Positions 35,431 to 45,239 of a stretch of DNA of 64,000 nt are shown here, piece after piece. Position numbers and translations under genes: made by a program. Source of the DNA: Daphnia pulex. Taxonomy: Eukaryota > Arthropoda > Branchiopoda > Diplostraca > Daphniidae. The notes under the pieces were generated by a model. The model did no database searches. It worked only from the letters and a program-made list of their open reading frames with translations, and was not told where the DNA came from. The stretch lies in the NCBI RefSeq assembly GCF_021134715.1, contig NC_060019.1, forward strand, positions 2,976,001-3,040,000, read 5' to 3'. Within the stretch, counting starts at the first letter, position 1, and the number at the start of each line of letters is the position of its first letter.

Positions 35431-35449
35431 ATGTGAACCAATGATTAAA

Positions 35450-37735
35450 AAAATCAAAATTATCTTCAAGTAATCGTTTTTCTTATCAAAAAAGTGCTTA
35501 TGAGAAAAAATTATTAGTAAAAATTATTTGAAAATTGTACAGCACCCGTAAAATATCCATATGAGATTTATAACTTACAAAGACGGATATTTTAGTGAAA
35601 CAAATTTTGGCAAATGCCCAGACAAAAAAGTTTCAAAATGCGAATGCACGTTAAGTGCAATTCCAGCTGCCAGTATTTGTTATGAAAAAGTGATTAAAAT
35701 CCAATGATTTATCTTTATAAATTAATTGTTTAGAAAGACAGTGATATGAAAGCAGCATTGTGTGACTGTAATAACATGTTAACAATCAAATAACATACAA
35801 AAACAGGGACAAGTAAAAGCAAAATAAAACATCATCAGACTGTAAGATCAATATAACAAAGAGGTATAAAATTGCATTGTTTATCTAGAGAAATATAGTT
35901 CTTTCTATACACCGGATTAGACAACTTGAATTCAGAATTATTCTTTTCGATTAGAGCCTTATGACTGCCGATGACCGTTCAACGTATGGCACAAGTAGTT
36001 TTTAAATGTCAAATATAATTATAAACGCACTACTCTGCCTAGAATCTGAAATGACACAAGCCACAACGGACAAGCACAAGCTATTTAGTGCGACTGTCAA
36101 TTATTTCTTCTAACGTCGCTTTCGGCACATCCATTAAGGCCCAAGTTCTTGCAATGAGTTACGTGGAAAAAGACGAAGAAAAGACTTGTCCACAAATTAT
36201 GGGTTAGTTACACTATATGCCTTCTGGGTTTGACACTCATATACATGGTCTTGTTTCTTGTTTAGTAGTAAGATTTGTGGTCATCAGGTGGTTACGATAT
36301 CGTGTGAAATGTGAGCACTGTCCCAGATTGCATATTTCTTAGTCTGATCTACAGCCTTTTTAAGAAATGTTTGAATGACGCATAAAATAAATATTTCAAA
36401 AATATTTATACAGGATTTAATAGAGTCTTAACGTTGAAGTCCATCTTTTTGGTAGTCACAAAAAATAATTGTTCCCCGAAATTGAAAAGTGGTGTCAGAT
36501 TTTAAATAGTTTTAGGGAAGATTCTCGCCCTCCTAATCCCAAGAGCTTAAAATTCAGTTTAGAAGAAAAAGCTTTCTCCAAGGAATTTAAAACTCTTAAT
36601 GTTGATGTCTACAACGGCAAAGCTCGGCATTTTTTATTATTTTCTGAGGCACAACTAAATTTCTAAAAACGACGAAGCGAGGGTATCTTGATTGCACCTT
36701 AGTATTTTTAAGGCCCCTTTCATGCAGTTGTGTACCTTTCATGGGATGTATCGGAGTGGTACACAACACAAGCGAGTTTCGTTGGCTTACGTTCTGATGT
36801 CGTGAAGACAAACTTACAAACTAAGAAAAGGTCCTCTAATTGCGTGTGGTAAAATTCATTTTTGATTTTAAAAAAGCAATTTCGCAGAACATTTGTATAG
36901 TTTTCGGTGAAGGTGTTCACATATTTGTCTGTTTTTCATTCGACTCAATTCCTTTCAGACCATTGTAAAAATTGGACTTGTATCACATTACCTTGAAAAT
37001 AAGGCTGTCCCTTCTTTGTAAAAAAGTTATGTTTCCACACTTTCTTCCAAAAGATAAAATTGTTTATAGTTTAGAACGTTTTGCAACAACTGTATCTCTG
37101 TATGTGATATTACTCCTCCAAGCGGACTGAAAGCTTTCGGAAAAATGGTTCAGTTATGTCACAAAGAAGTGGTTGAATTTTTCTACTCGGCCGATTGCAA
37201 TTTGGTGTTTATATCACTGTAAAATACGCACCAATAATTATCGGGGGTCCAATAATGGTCAGAGGGTGCCATACGTCGTCGTAATGACAAAGAAATGGCA
37301 TTCAAGTACCACAAACTAAGAAAATAGAGCAAGACGTATACTGCACTCAATGCAAAACTTCTTAAATTGTGAAATGGCTACACCAGTAAAGACATAGCTT
37401 CTGAGTCTCTTACTTTCTTATGCAAAATTGTAGTCTTATTTTGAACAAAACAATTACGTAGCCTTCTTGATCAGAACCTTAATTGTGCTGTGAACTTGAA
37501 GAATTGAAAATTGGGTCATCTGTGAACTTTGATAGAAATTTGACTTATTTTTCCTTTTAATACAGTAATTTTCAGTCAGAGAATGTGTCGAATTTGTAGT
37601 TTTCAGAGTTGAATGCGTATATACCCTGCGCATTACGGTAGCTCTTTCGAAAGTGTTTGACAGTTTCGAGTCGCTTGCTCATAGTGTTGAATATGAAACA
37701 TTTCAACCCTAGTGCCAAAAATTGTGGCAATCGTA
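35450..37735. other. no firm gene
   Basis: The frame 36469-36666 (IEKWCQILNSFREDSRPPNP then KSLKFSLEEKAFSKEFKTLN) and the piece at 37100-37220 (PPSGLKAFGKMVQLCHKEVV) look protein-like and may be transposon fragments. I cannot name a family. The rest is AT-rich. Confidence 0.3.
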
Positions 37736-37737
37736 TT

Positions 37738-38055
37738 GAGAATATAGGTGATATAGAAAGAGATTAGAAAAGCAGTAATGGGGAAAGATGAGAAGAGATG
37801 GAAAGACATGAGAAAAGCTGAGAAGAGATTTGTTAGGAAGAGATAGTATGGGAAGGGAAAATATAAGGAATTGAGGAGAGTTTAGAAGAGGTGAGATAGG
37901 AAGAGATGAGAAGGGATGAAGACAAACGAGATGAGAAAAAATCGTGAGCATTGATGAGAAATGAGAAAATGAGTTGGGAAGAGAAAAGGTGAGATGAAGA
38001 AAGGTGGATGATAATACAAGAGGGAAGAGATGAGAATAGATGATGAGAAGGGAGT
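37738..38055. repeat. purine-rich GATGAGAAGA degenerate repeat
   Basis: Over about 320 bp one strand is nearly all purine, with recurring GAGAAGAGATG, GGGAAGAGATGAGAA and GATGAGAAGG units. The minus-strand open frames here (Ser/Leu/Phe/Pro-rich) are artefacts of this composition. Confidence 0.85.
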
Positions 38056-38664
38056 AGTTAAAATTTTAATAATTGATTTTAACATTTCATAATGGTTTAC
38101 CTACCGCCTCCGTAACTTACCATTCTTGTTGTGGAAAAAATATCTAAGGTATCATCCAACATGCGAACAGGAAATTAAATGGATCGATAAATGACCTCTT
38201 TTAGGTAATTCGAAATTATTAAACATCATGAAAGGCGGATATTTGAAATAGAAGAAGAAATTAGATAGAAGTTAGGATAACTGACAGCCAAATGGACATG
38301 GTAATTGATCAGCTGGTCAATCCATCTGCAGTCACATATGTTGATGAAAGTGAAAGTGATATTTCTACAGTAAAAAAAAAGTGGAGAAAAGAATTGGAGT
38401 AAGAAAATTGGAAAACACATTACTTAACCAACGTCATTTTCCACCACCGTGGATTTAAATTGCCCATTTGAATTCAGGTAACGTTGCTTTCGTGGATTAA
38501 TTGTAAGTTTAACTTGCGAAAGTAATTACTCGCAATCCAAAAGTTGTAAGACTTCACAATAACAAAAACGATGACTCTTCAAGATGATCGCTCTCCAAAT
38601 CAATTCATGAAAGTTTCCATTTTTAAACTTAATTTAAATTTTCACTTGAAGAATTAAGTCGTAC

Positions 38665-39160
38665 TTGACTGGTCGCCTCCAGTGTATCTGTATTTCTGGT
38701 GTATGCTCTGGTGCTGTTCTTCTTCTTTTTGGTGTGCCCCAGGGTTCCGTACTCGGACCCGTTCATTTCACCCTCTACAACAGCCCTATACATGTCATTT
38801 CGGTGAGGTGTGGTGTCGCGGATCACCTGTATTCTGCTGATATTCAGATGTATACAACTATTACACTGGACCCGGACCACACTGAACAGAAGCGGGCCTT
38901 CTCCTCTATCACTGCCTGTGTTGACGAGACAAAGCAATGGATGACGTATAACCTTATCAAGTTCAATGAGTCAAAGACTTGCTCTTGTTGTGCTTTCTAA
39001 GTCCAGTCGGTGTAAATCTACTGCTCTTTCTCTGAATGTTGGTGAATCGTCTATCCTACCATCGGACTCTGTTCAGAACCTTGGTGTCATCCTAGACAAA
39101 CATTTGACTATGCAGCAACAAATTGGTAATATCGGACGTCCTTTTACCAGCTAAGGAGAA
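38665..39160 (+). pseudogene. non-LTR retrotransposon reverse transcriptase fragment (CR1/L2/jockey-like)
   Basis: The frame 38665-39000 reads GVPQGSVLGPVHFTLYNSPI, then CGVADHLYSADIQMYTTI, then FSSITACVDETKQWMTYNLI followed by KFNESKT. These are the classic palm motifs VPQGSVLGP, YADDxQxY (here YSADIQ, with the catalytic Asp pair damaged) and the W-M-x-x-N-x-LKLN-x-x-KT motif. After a frameshift near 38990 the other frame continues LNVGESSILPSDSVQNLGVI then LDKHLTM, the thumb motif. The element is broken at both ends: no N-terminal finger, no endonuclease, no 3' tail seen. Confidence 0.85.
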
Positions 39161-39214
39161 TTGCCAAGATACGGAAATTTCTCAACTCATTTTCATGTTA
39201 ACAATTTTAGGAAA

Positions 39215-39615
39215 AAATAAAGGAAGCGCAGTTTGAGTCTTGTACCAAATTAACTGCGTACTTTCGCAAGAAGGAGGAAGAACTGATACACGAAAAAGAA
39301 GAAATACAAGAAAAAAAAGGAACTTGAAGATGAAAGACAGAGGTAAATTTTTTTTTTTTTTAATAATTGAAAATTTAATAAAATATTTATAAATTAGATT
39401 TCTAGAACGCGTAGATGAGGAGCATTGGGGAAGGGGGGAAGTCAATTGTTGGGGAAGCAGTCCATGACGGTGTTCGTAATCTCACCGTCCGCTGGAATAA
39501 TTCTGTTCTCCCCTTTGAACAAGTTCTTCTAACTGCTCCAGCTGCTGTCACGTCCTACCTGAAGAGAAAGAAGACGAAGGAAGAAAAGGCTTTGGCCAAC
39601 AAACGCAAGAAATGA
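39215..39615 (+). pseudogene. coiled-coil exon pair, unrecognised
   Basis: After a TTTTAG acceptor an exon reads KIKEAQFESCTKLTAYFRKK and then EEELIHEKEEIQEKK, a charged helix. Its frame then slips, and an intron-like T-rich stretch follows. A second block from about 39400 reads FLERVDEEHWGRGE in one frame and then VRNLTVRWNNSVLPFEQVLL and APAAVTSYLKRKKTKEEKAL in another, ending in a Lys-rich tail and TGA at 39613-39615. One frameshift separates the halves. The protein may have bound nucleic acid through its basic tail, but this is a guess. It precedes the intact 161-aa gene on the same strand by about 300 bp. Confidence 0.35.
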
Positions 39616-39909
39616 GGCTGGTATCAACTGGTTAATTAATTAATTTTAATTAATGTAATTTCCCTGAAATTGAATAAATCAAAGGGTTGTCACTTGGGAT
39701 CGATCAAATTTGGGGTTCAATTACTAGTGATGAAATTACCTTCATTTCTTTAATTTCCTATTAAGAACCGTTGACATGATAGATGCTAACCTCTGTCAAT
39801 CCAAGGCGTTCCATTTCGTTGACGTGTGATTTTCCCATAAACACAATCCGTAACACACAGCCATAGGCTGTTTGTGTTTATGACAAAACATCTCGGTTCG
39901 TGTTATAGA

Positions 39910-40654
39910 ATGTCTCAGCGGAAAGAAAATGGACAATGGCGTGCGTTACTGACGATTTACGGTAATTAAACATTCAATTTTTTTTTTAAATAATTAACTT
40001 TAATTATTTTGTATTTCATAGGGGACCAGTTAAGAAATCAGTCCGCCCTCTGCGAGGACGTCGAAGAGGCGAAAGATTTGTGCATCAAATATTGTGTTAT
40101 TTTTCTGATAAAGGAAAATATTATGATGGGGTATTTTTTTTTAATTCTCCAATTCTAGTCATTCTAGTCATATTTTTTTTAATTCTCCAATTCTAGTCAA
40201 TTTAGTCATAAGTATTTTGTCGTGTATTTATCGTGTATTTATTCTAGTCATTTACATTTAGGGATTATCTACCGGGAACAAATTTTGCAAATTACCAAGA
40301 TTTCGTCCAGGAATCACTACAACCGGGGGGTGGGGTATACCCCCACGTTGTCCAAATTGAACTAGACAACATCATCAAGAAAAAATTCTGGGTTAAAAAA
40401 GAGTATACTTATCCTAAGGGAAATGAGTATGCTTGTACATTGCTGGTGTTTTTACCAGGCTTAAGTAAGTTTTAAAAATTTTTTTTTATTTTTTTTAATA
40501 TTTTTTGTAATAATTTCTTTTTTTTTCTTCAGAATACAAGGTCACAGTAATTGATTGCATTAAGGACTACGCTATCACGGATGCCTACCTCAAGATATTT
40601 GAACTCCTTTATCGATTTGGAAAAATACTCGTTTCATTTTTCGCCAGCAATTAA
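39910..40654 (+). CDS. intact four-exon orphan protein (161 aa)
   Basis: Exons 39910-39961, 40022-40130, 40262-40464 and 40533-40654 join with correct phase (1, 2, 1) through GTAATT, GTATTT and GTAAGT donors and CATAG, TTTAG and TTCAG acceptors. They give 161 residues with no stop. The protein starts MSQRKENGQWRALLTIYGDQ. It has an acidic and Cys-bearing middle (ALCEDVEEAKDLCIKYC), then GGGVYPHVVQIELDNIIKKK, then alternating beta-like segments (YACTLLVFLPGLKYKVTVID), and ends FGKILVSFFASN. There is no signal peptide or clear membrane helix. I recognise no family. Keeping three intron phases open in a region full of broken genes suggests selection or recent origin. The stop lies 3 bp from an antisense RacGAP1-like fragment. 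Intron 2 contains a small tandem duplication. Confidence 0.55.
40133..40210. repeat. tandem duplication inside intron 2 of the orphan gene
   Basis: TTTTTTTTAATTCTCCAATT followed by CTAGTCA occurs twice, at 40133 and again about 36 bp later. Further TCTAGTCAT and CGTGTATTTAT copies follow up to 40255. Confidence 0.7.
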
Positions 40655-40657
40655 AAA

Positions 40658-40860
40658 GTGAATGACAATGCCGGGGAACATAGGAGAGATTTTGGGATCG
40701 TAATCAGCAACGGTTCCGACGAAATCTTTAATAGAGGGTGTTTGTACAGTCGGGACACAAGGCGTGGGCATGCGGGATCTGCAATCAACGTGACAAGTTC
40801 CTCTACATTCGACACACTTCAAGGCGGGCTTGCCAAATTTAATCCTACGCAATAAGAGGT
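40658..40860 (-). pseudogene. RacGAP1/tumbleweed-like exon fragment (C1 finger to RhoGAP start)
   Basis: The minus-strand frame reads RIKFGKPALKCVECRGTCHV then DCRSRMPTPCVPTVQTPS. This is the second half of a C1 zinc finger (C-x2-C-x4-H-x2-C-x7-C). It then reads GTVADYDPKISPMFPGIVIH, the conserved link into the RhoGAP domain in MgcRacGAP/Tumbleweed, which has ISPM-x-P-x-IV-x-H. That protein is the central-spindle GTPase activator in cytokinesis. An acceptor-like TTGCGTAG precedes the exon, so this is a copied genomic exon rather than a processed transcript. The homology ends abruptly at the His, next to the stop codon of the opposite-strand orphan gene. The finger residues are intact but no other exon of the gene is visible within 1 kb, so it is a fragment. 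Confidence 0.7.
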
Positions 40861-40976
40861 TTCACTAATTAAATTAAAGCCCAGCACATTTCCCAACGAA
40901 AAGAAAAGACAACACAACTCATCTATTGCCATACTTACCATACTTATTGTCATAGTATATAAAAGATTCCCTTGGA

Positions 40977-41037
40977 GGCCTATATAGCAAAGGCACCTGC
41001 CTGGCAAAGGCAGGCGCTTTTGTTATATATTCAAGCC
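40977..41037. mobile_element. 61-bp foldback element with 9-bp target duplication
   Basis: The element is almost all arm: GGCCTATATAGCAAAGGC then ACCTGCC on the left, GGCAGGCGC then TTTTGTTATATATTCAAGCC on the right, and a TGGCAAA loop. It is flanked by identical 9-bp TCCCTTGGA copies at 40968-40976 and 41038-41046. A 9-bp duplication is typical of Mutator-like elements. Both strands encode similar peptides here simply because the DNA is palindromic. Confidence 0.8.
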
Positions 41038-41046
41038 TCCCTTGGA

Positions 41047-41950
41047 CAAGACACGAAAGGACAAGACAGTAAATCCCTACAAACAGGTTTACAGACCACC
41101 GGCCAACAACACAGTGGGGGTTTACCTTGTGGAGGACGAAAGGGAGGAGGAAGATGAAGATGAAGAAGAAGTGGAAGTTGGTTTGTCTAAGGCTGTGGAC
41201 CAAGGACAGGGATTGTGTGGATAAATTGCGCCGGATCCTTTTGACCAAACTGTAAGTTGCTTTTATCTGAATTATTAGTTAGACTGATTTATTTAAAAAA
41301 ATAAAAAATAAAAATCAACTAAATTTCTCTTCAATTAGGTTCGCGCTGGCAAAAAAGGAGGAAGAGGAAGCAAAGGAACCCCTGACCCTGCTACTTTAAG
41401 AGGAATTGATGGCTAAGCCGGACCACCTGTAATTATTATTTAAATACTATTCAAACATTTCTACTAGGAATCTTAAAAAAAAATTCCATTTCGACGAAAT
41501 CTTTGAAGGGAGAAGTCGGTTCTTGTAGACCTCGCGGACTGCCGAAGGGGGCTGGTGCAGGAGAAGGGGCTGGAGGAATTAGAAAACAAAGAGAGAAGGC
41601 GAGGCCATCATTGACAGTTGAGGATTTTAAAAACGAAAACCAATCAATGGTGGCCAACAAGGAAATGGGAAGGCAAGTTAGATTTCAGTGGCAGCAAATC
41701 TTTCTGGTCGGCTGCCTTACGTCTAATGGCAGCCAACGCCAAGAAGAAGAGGCAAATGAAATTTCCGCACTATGTTATTGACGTGGAATTTTCGCTGTTC
41801 CCCAAGGACAGCCCGGATAATTTGTGGTAAGAATTGCTATAGTTTTTTTTTACAAAGTAAAATTGGTAGTGATTTTGAATATGTATTTATTTGTGTAGGT
41901 ATTTACCGAATTTGCGGAAAACTTTCTTCGCATATCTAACTGAAGATTAG
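41047..41950 (+). pseudogene. multi-exon acidic/basic gene remnant, unrecognised
   Basis: Block 1 (41047-41223) reads VNPYKQVYRPPANNTVGVYL followed by an acidic run (EDEREEEDEDEEEVEVGL) and a stop. Block 2 (about 41340-41430) is Gly/Lys-rich (RAGKKGGRGSKGTPDPATL) with an in-frame TAA before EELMAKPDHL. Block 3 (41475-41826) reads RPRGLPKGAGAGEGAGGIRK in one frame and, after a shift near 41680, ALRLMAANAKKKRQMKFPHY then VIDVEFSLFPKDSPDNLW in another. A clean join from 41826 (GTAAGA donor) to 41899 (GTGTAG acceptor) continues YLPNLRKTFFAYLTED and stops at 41948-41950. The last join shows it was a spliced gene. The stops and shift show that it is now probably broken. No family was recognised. 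Confidence 0.4.
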
Positions 41951-42744
41951 CAGCTGCAGACCATGCTGGCATTAACGTTTCCCAGATCTTCCTCGGTCAG
42001 TTAGGGAGTTTCTCTAGCTGGCACGTAGAATACCTGAACTTAAACTATCTTCATAACGTTTCATCATTATAACCCAAAACGAATAAGAAATTTATGCAAT
42101 CCTTCATGAACATTTGCAATTAATTATCCTTTTATATTTCTTCGAATATCCCAATTATCCCCACATTATTAGTTTTAAATTGATATTATCTCCAATATTT
42201 TAATTCGTAAATATTTGTGTAGTTTTCTATGCAGAATTAACACAAATATATTAAGAACGAAATAAATTGTGTATTTGCTAGACCAGAGATTCAAAACCAA
42301 CTGAACTGCTTACTTTTTTTAAGGGTAAGGGCAACGTTGCCAAGTTACAACAATGACTTGTTAAAGCTTGTCAAGTTACTTGGCACCGTTGCTTCAATAT
42401 ACCCTTAATTTGACCAAATTTTTCGAATTAATGGAGCAGTTACACATCCTGCGTTGCGCATTCTCCGCAAATGCGAAAATCTCATTTGTGTCCAAGCTGG
42501 TGTGTGTCGCCTACAGCGTCTTATGGGAAAACCAACTTCTCCTCGGTAAAAAAATTGTTTTCTTATCTATGACTCTGATTTTCCCCCCTTTTCTTCCTAA
42601 CAGTTAATACTTTATTAATTTCTCTATTACCTAATTTTTATTTCTATCCCCAATTCCATCTGGTTAATTTTTAATTAATTTTTGTTTGTGACTGGTTTTT
42701 TTGTTGTCTCCTGTAGCAGAAGAATTTCGTTCGTAGCGTGGTCG

Positions 42745-43020
42745 ATTCTGTCTAGAAACGTCTAGAAACGTCGGGAATTTTTTACGTTGGGAATTTTGGA
42801 AACGTCGGGAATTTTTTAAAGTTTGTAAAAAAAAAGTGTGTTTGAACCGATTTTTTACCCGGGCCGTTACCCGACCGGTAAAGATTTTTTGACCCATGGG
42901 TTGGCCCGGGCCAAACCCGTTCACTCAGTTGGCCCAACCCGCTTCGACCCGCGGAAGAAGAAAAACCCGTCTAAAAAAACCATTAAAAAAAACCCGCTAA
43001 AAACGTCCCGGGCCACAGCC
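42745..43020. repeat. AACGTCGGGAATTTT tandem units and a CCCGGGCC-rich block
   Basis: At 42750-42820, TCTAGAAACG occurs twice, and ACGTCGGGAATTTTTTA-like units three times. At 42860-43015, CCCGGGCC, GGCCCAACCCG and AACCCG recur, ending CCCGGGCCACAGCCCTA. The last phrase, inverted, is TAGGGCTGTGGCCCGGG, a start seen in some hAT-type repeats. A left partner was not found. Confidence 0.6.
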
Positions 43021-43587
43021 CTACAACGGTGTCAATTTTTTTTAAATTTTTATTTATAAAAAATTAAGTCATAGCATCGAATCATTTGAGTCAAATCAAA
43101 GGATCCACAACTCAAATTTGTTTTAAATTCAATTCAAATTAAGGGAAAGTTAAACAATATAATCAATATAATGTTTGATTGATATTCACTAGTCCAAATT
43201 CTTAATCATTCTGGTTTACGACTCGCGTCACATCGTTGCTGCCCGACGTATTGTGGACAATTTTACAATCGTATTGTGGTTCTACCATCATTTATCCCAC
43301 TTTTGCAAAATCCTCGTTCTTTGAAGTGATTTTCTGACAAAGCGAGAGCATTTCTTTTTTCGGGACAACCGGGATACTTAAGAAAGAAAGGCTTGCTTGC
43401 CGTTAATCGCCGTTGATTGAACATGAGAAAAATAAGTAAGGAGAAAAGAGGGAGAAAATATAGGTAATGGTGGCTGCCGGACAAGCCAGCAACATGAAGT
43501 CCCTCAGACCCCCGTTGTTTTCATGGGTCAACGATGTCATAACTCATTCCTAATCGTATAAGGGATCATGCGACTTGGTGACTCCCG

Positions 43588-43917
43588 GTGACTACCTTAT
43601 CTAACGGTATCATAAAGGTATCGAGCAGAAGCTTTCAGTCGGAAAACTGTCAGCCGACAGCGGGGACAGCGACAACTTCCATCCACCCCCTGCGGCCACC
43701 GCCACCTAGCACGTCCACCTCGTCGTCCAGCAAGTCGCCAGCCGTGTCCTACTTATCATGCCCCAGAGCTGATCCATCACCTCTGCTCCTACAGGGTGAG
43801 ACAACAGCTCCTTCACGTTATCCGTCAATCACAAAACAGCGTTACACCATGGTCAACACAAACAAGGAATTCCCTGAAGGATCCCAGACAGGACAGCAAG
43901 TCCAGGGATTAGATATA
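43588..43917 (+). CDS. possible Pro/Ser/Thr-rich exon
   Basis: One frame is open for over 100 codons in GC-rich sequence, with SRSFQSENCQPTAGTATTSI, a Pro/Ser-rich stretch and GETTAPSRYPSITKQRYTMV then NTNKEFPEGSQTGQQVQ. After about 43917 the frame runs into T-rich hydrophobic sequence, suggesting that the exon ends before then. No start context or splice partner is certain, and no domain is present. The GC rise compared with the AT-rich flanks is the main sign of coding. It could be an exon of a gene with unseen partners or a chance open frame. Confidence 0.25.
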
Positions 43918-44705
43918 ATATATATTTTTTTATTTGACTTCTTTTTTTGTTTTAATTTATTCTAGCCTATATTTCTCGCCTATCGAAGGGGGGGGGCCGG
44001 GGGGGTCTTCCTTCAGAAAAAATAGAAATTTTCACCAATGATATATTGCCACTTCCAATTGATAATTTTTAGGTATGAGTTTTAAATTTTAATTCATCAT
44101 GTATTACTTACAAATTTTATCATTTATTAATATTATAAAATATGGGGTCATGTATGGTTCAAATTGTGATCCACGCAACGTCTAAGATTTTTCTTAGCAG
44201 ACGACACCTGGCGATTCATTTTCCAAATTGAATCAGTTTTATTTTTGAAATTTGAATGCGGCACTGCTACTGATACATCACAAACGGCATTTTGTAACTT
44301 TTAACGTGACATTTCAGTGGAATGTCAAACGAGAGTAAAAAGAAGTTAACCAACCTTACGGTCATTTCCTACGGATGGGTCCCGAGAAAAGGTCATCAAG
44401 ACCGTATACGCGTGTTTTTCCGTTCGTGTTTAGTAACGTCCCGTGAAAACGTGAAATCAAATTTAGAAACGTAAACAACTGTCATAGAAACGGTTTTCAA
44501 AAATCTGTGTGTATTAACTACCGAGAGGCGGGAAAACCTTGAGGTAAAGTCCACGATTTATTGCGTGTCATCTAGCGGCGTTCTGTCAGACTAGTTGATT
44601 GTTGAAGAAAAAGTTCACGGACCTCTTTTTTAAAAAAAGGGGGAGAGAAGAATAACAATAGCCACAACAAGGCGACAAGGTTGTTGTCTTTCTGTTTTGT
44701 TTTCC

Positions 44706-45116
44706 CCAGTCACCGTGTCAAAGTAAAATTCCCCCCAATTCGTTATGCTCCACCAGCGGTCACAAAAAGGAAAAGAAGTAGCAATTTAAAAAGTAAGCTG
44801 ACTAGCCTACTAGTAATGGCGCATTTATTTTGTTTAAAAAAAGTCTTGAAAACCGCCGCGAGTTTATTCTTCACGTCCAATCTATTTCGGCGTGTCAAAA
44901 AATCGTGATGACGTGATTTATACATCACGAGTCTTTTTTTTCAAAATTAATTTTAATTTCTCTCTTTTGGTTTCGTTTGCAGACCAGCGGCGAACATAAC
45001 GGACCTATTGATGAAACAAACGAGAAATGATGACGCTGAACACATTCGTCCGTCACGGATAGCACCTAGAGCCAGAGCTCGCAACGGTCGTCCGGCAGTT
45101 CCGCCTTCAATAAACG
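44706..45116 (+). other. possible exon pair, unconnected
   Basis: A TTTTCCCCAG acceptor precedes a basic block (RVKVKFPPIRYAPPAVTKRK) with a GTAAGC donor at about 44791. A TTTGCAG acceptor at 44983 precedes a second block (HIRPSRIAPRARARNGRPAV) with a GTGAGT donor at 45117. The phases do not match one another, so they may belong to different transcripts or be non-coding exons. Confidence 0.25.
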
Positions 45117-45239
45117 GTGAGTGCATTAAATCAACGTCACCTGCTGTACAGTCTCTTCTGTTATGTCAAATGCCCAAAAAAAAACGGAATAGAAAAACAA
45201 GACGAAAGGTTCTACTGGCCCGACACAGTGCTGGACATT

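Noticed and set aside
37709..38085. Minus-strand Ser/Leu/Phe-rich ORFs of 67-80 aa
   Set aside because: They come entirely from the purine-rich degenerate repeat.
40919..41157. Overlapping ORFs on both strands with similar peptides (KAPAW, KAPAF)
   Set aside because: The similarity is explained by the foldback DNA at 40977-41037.
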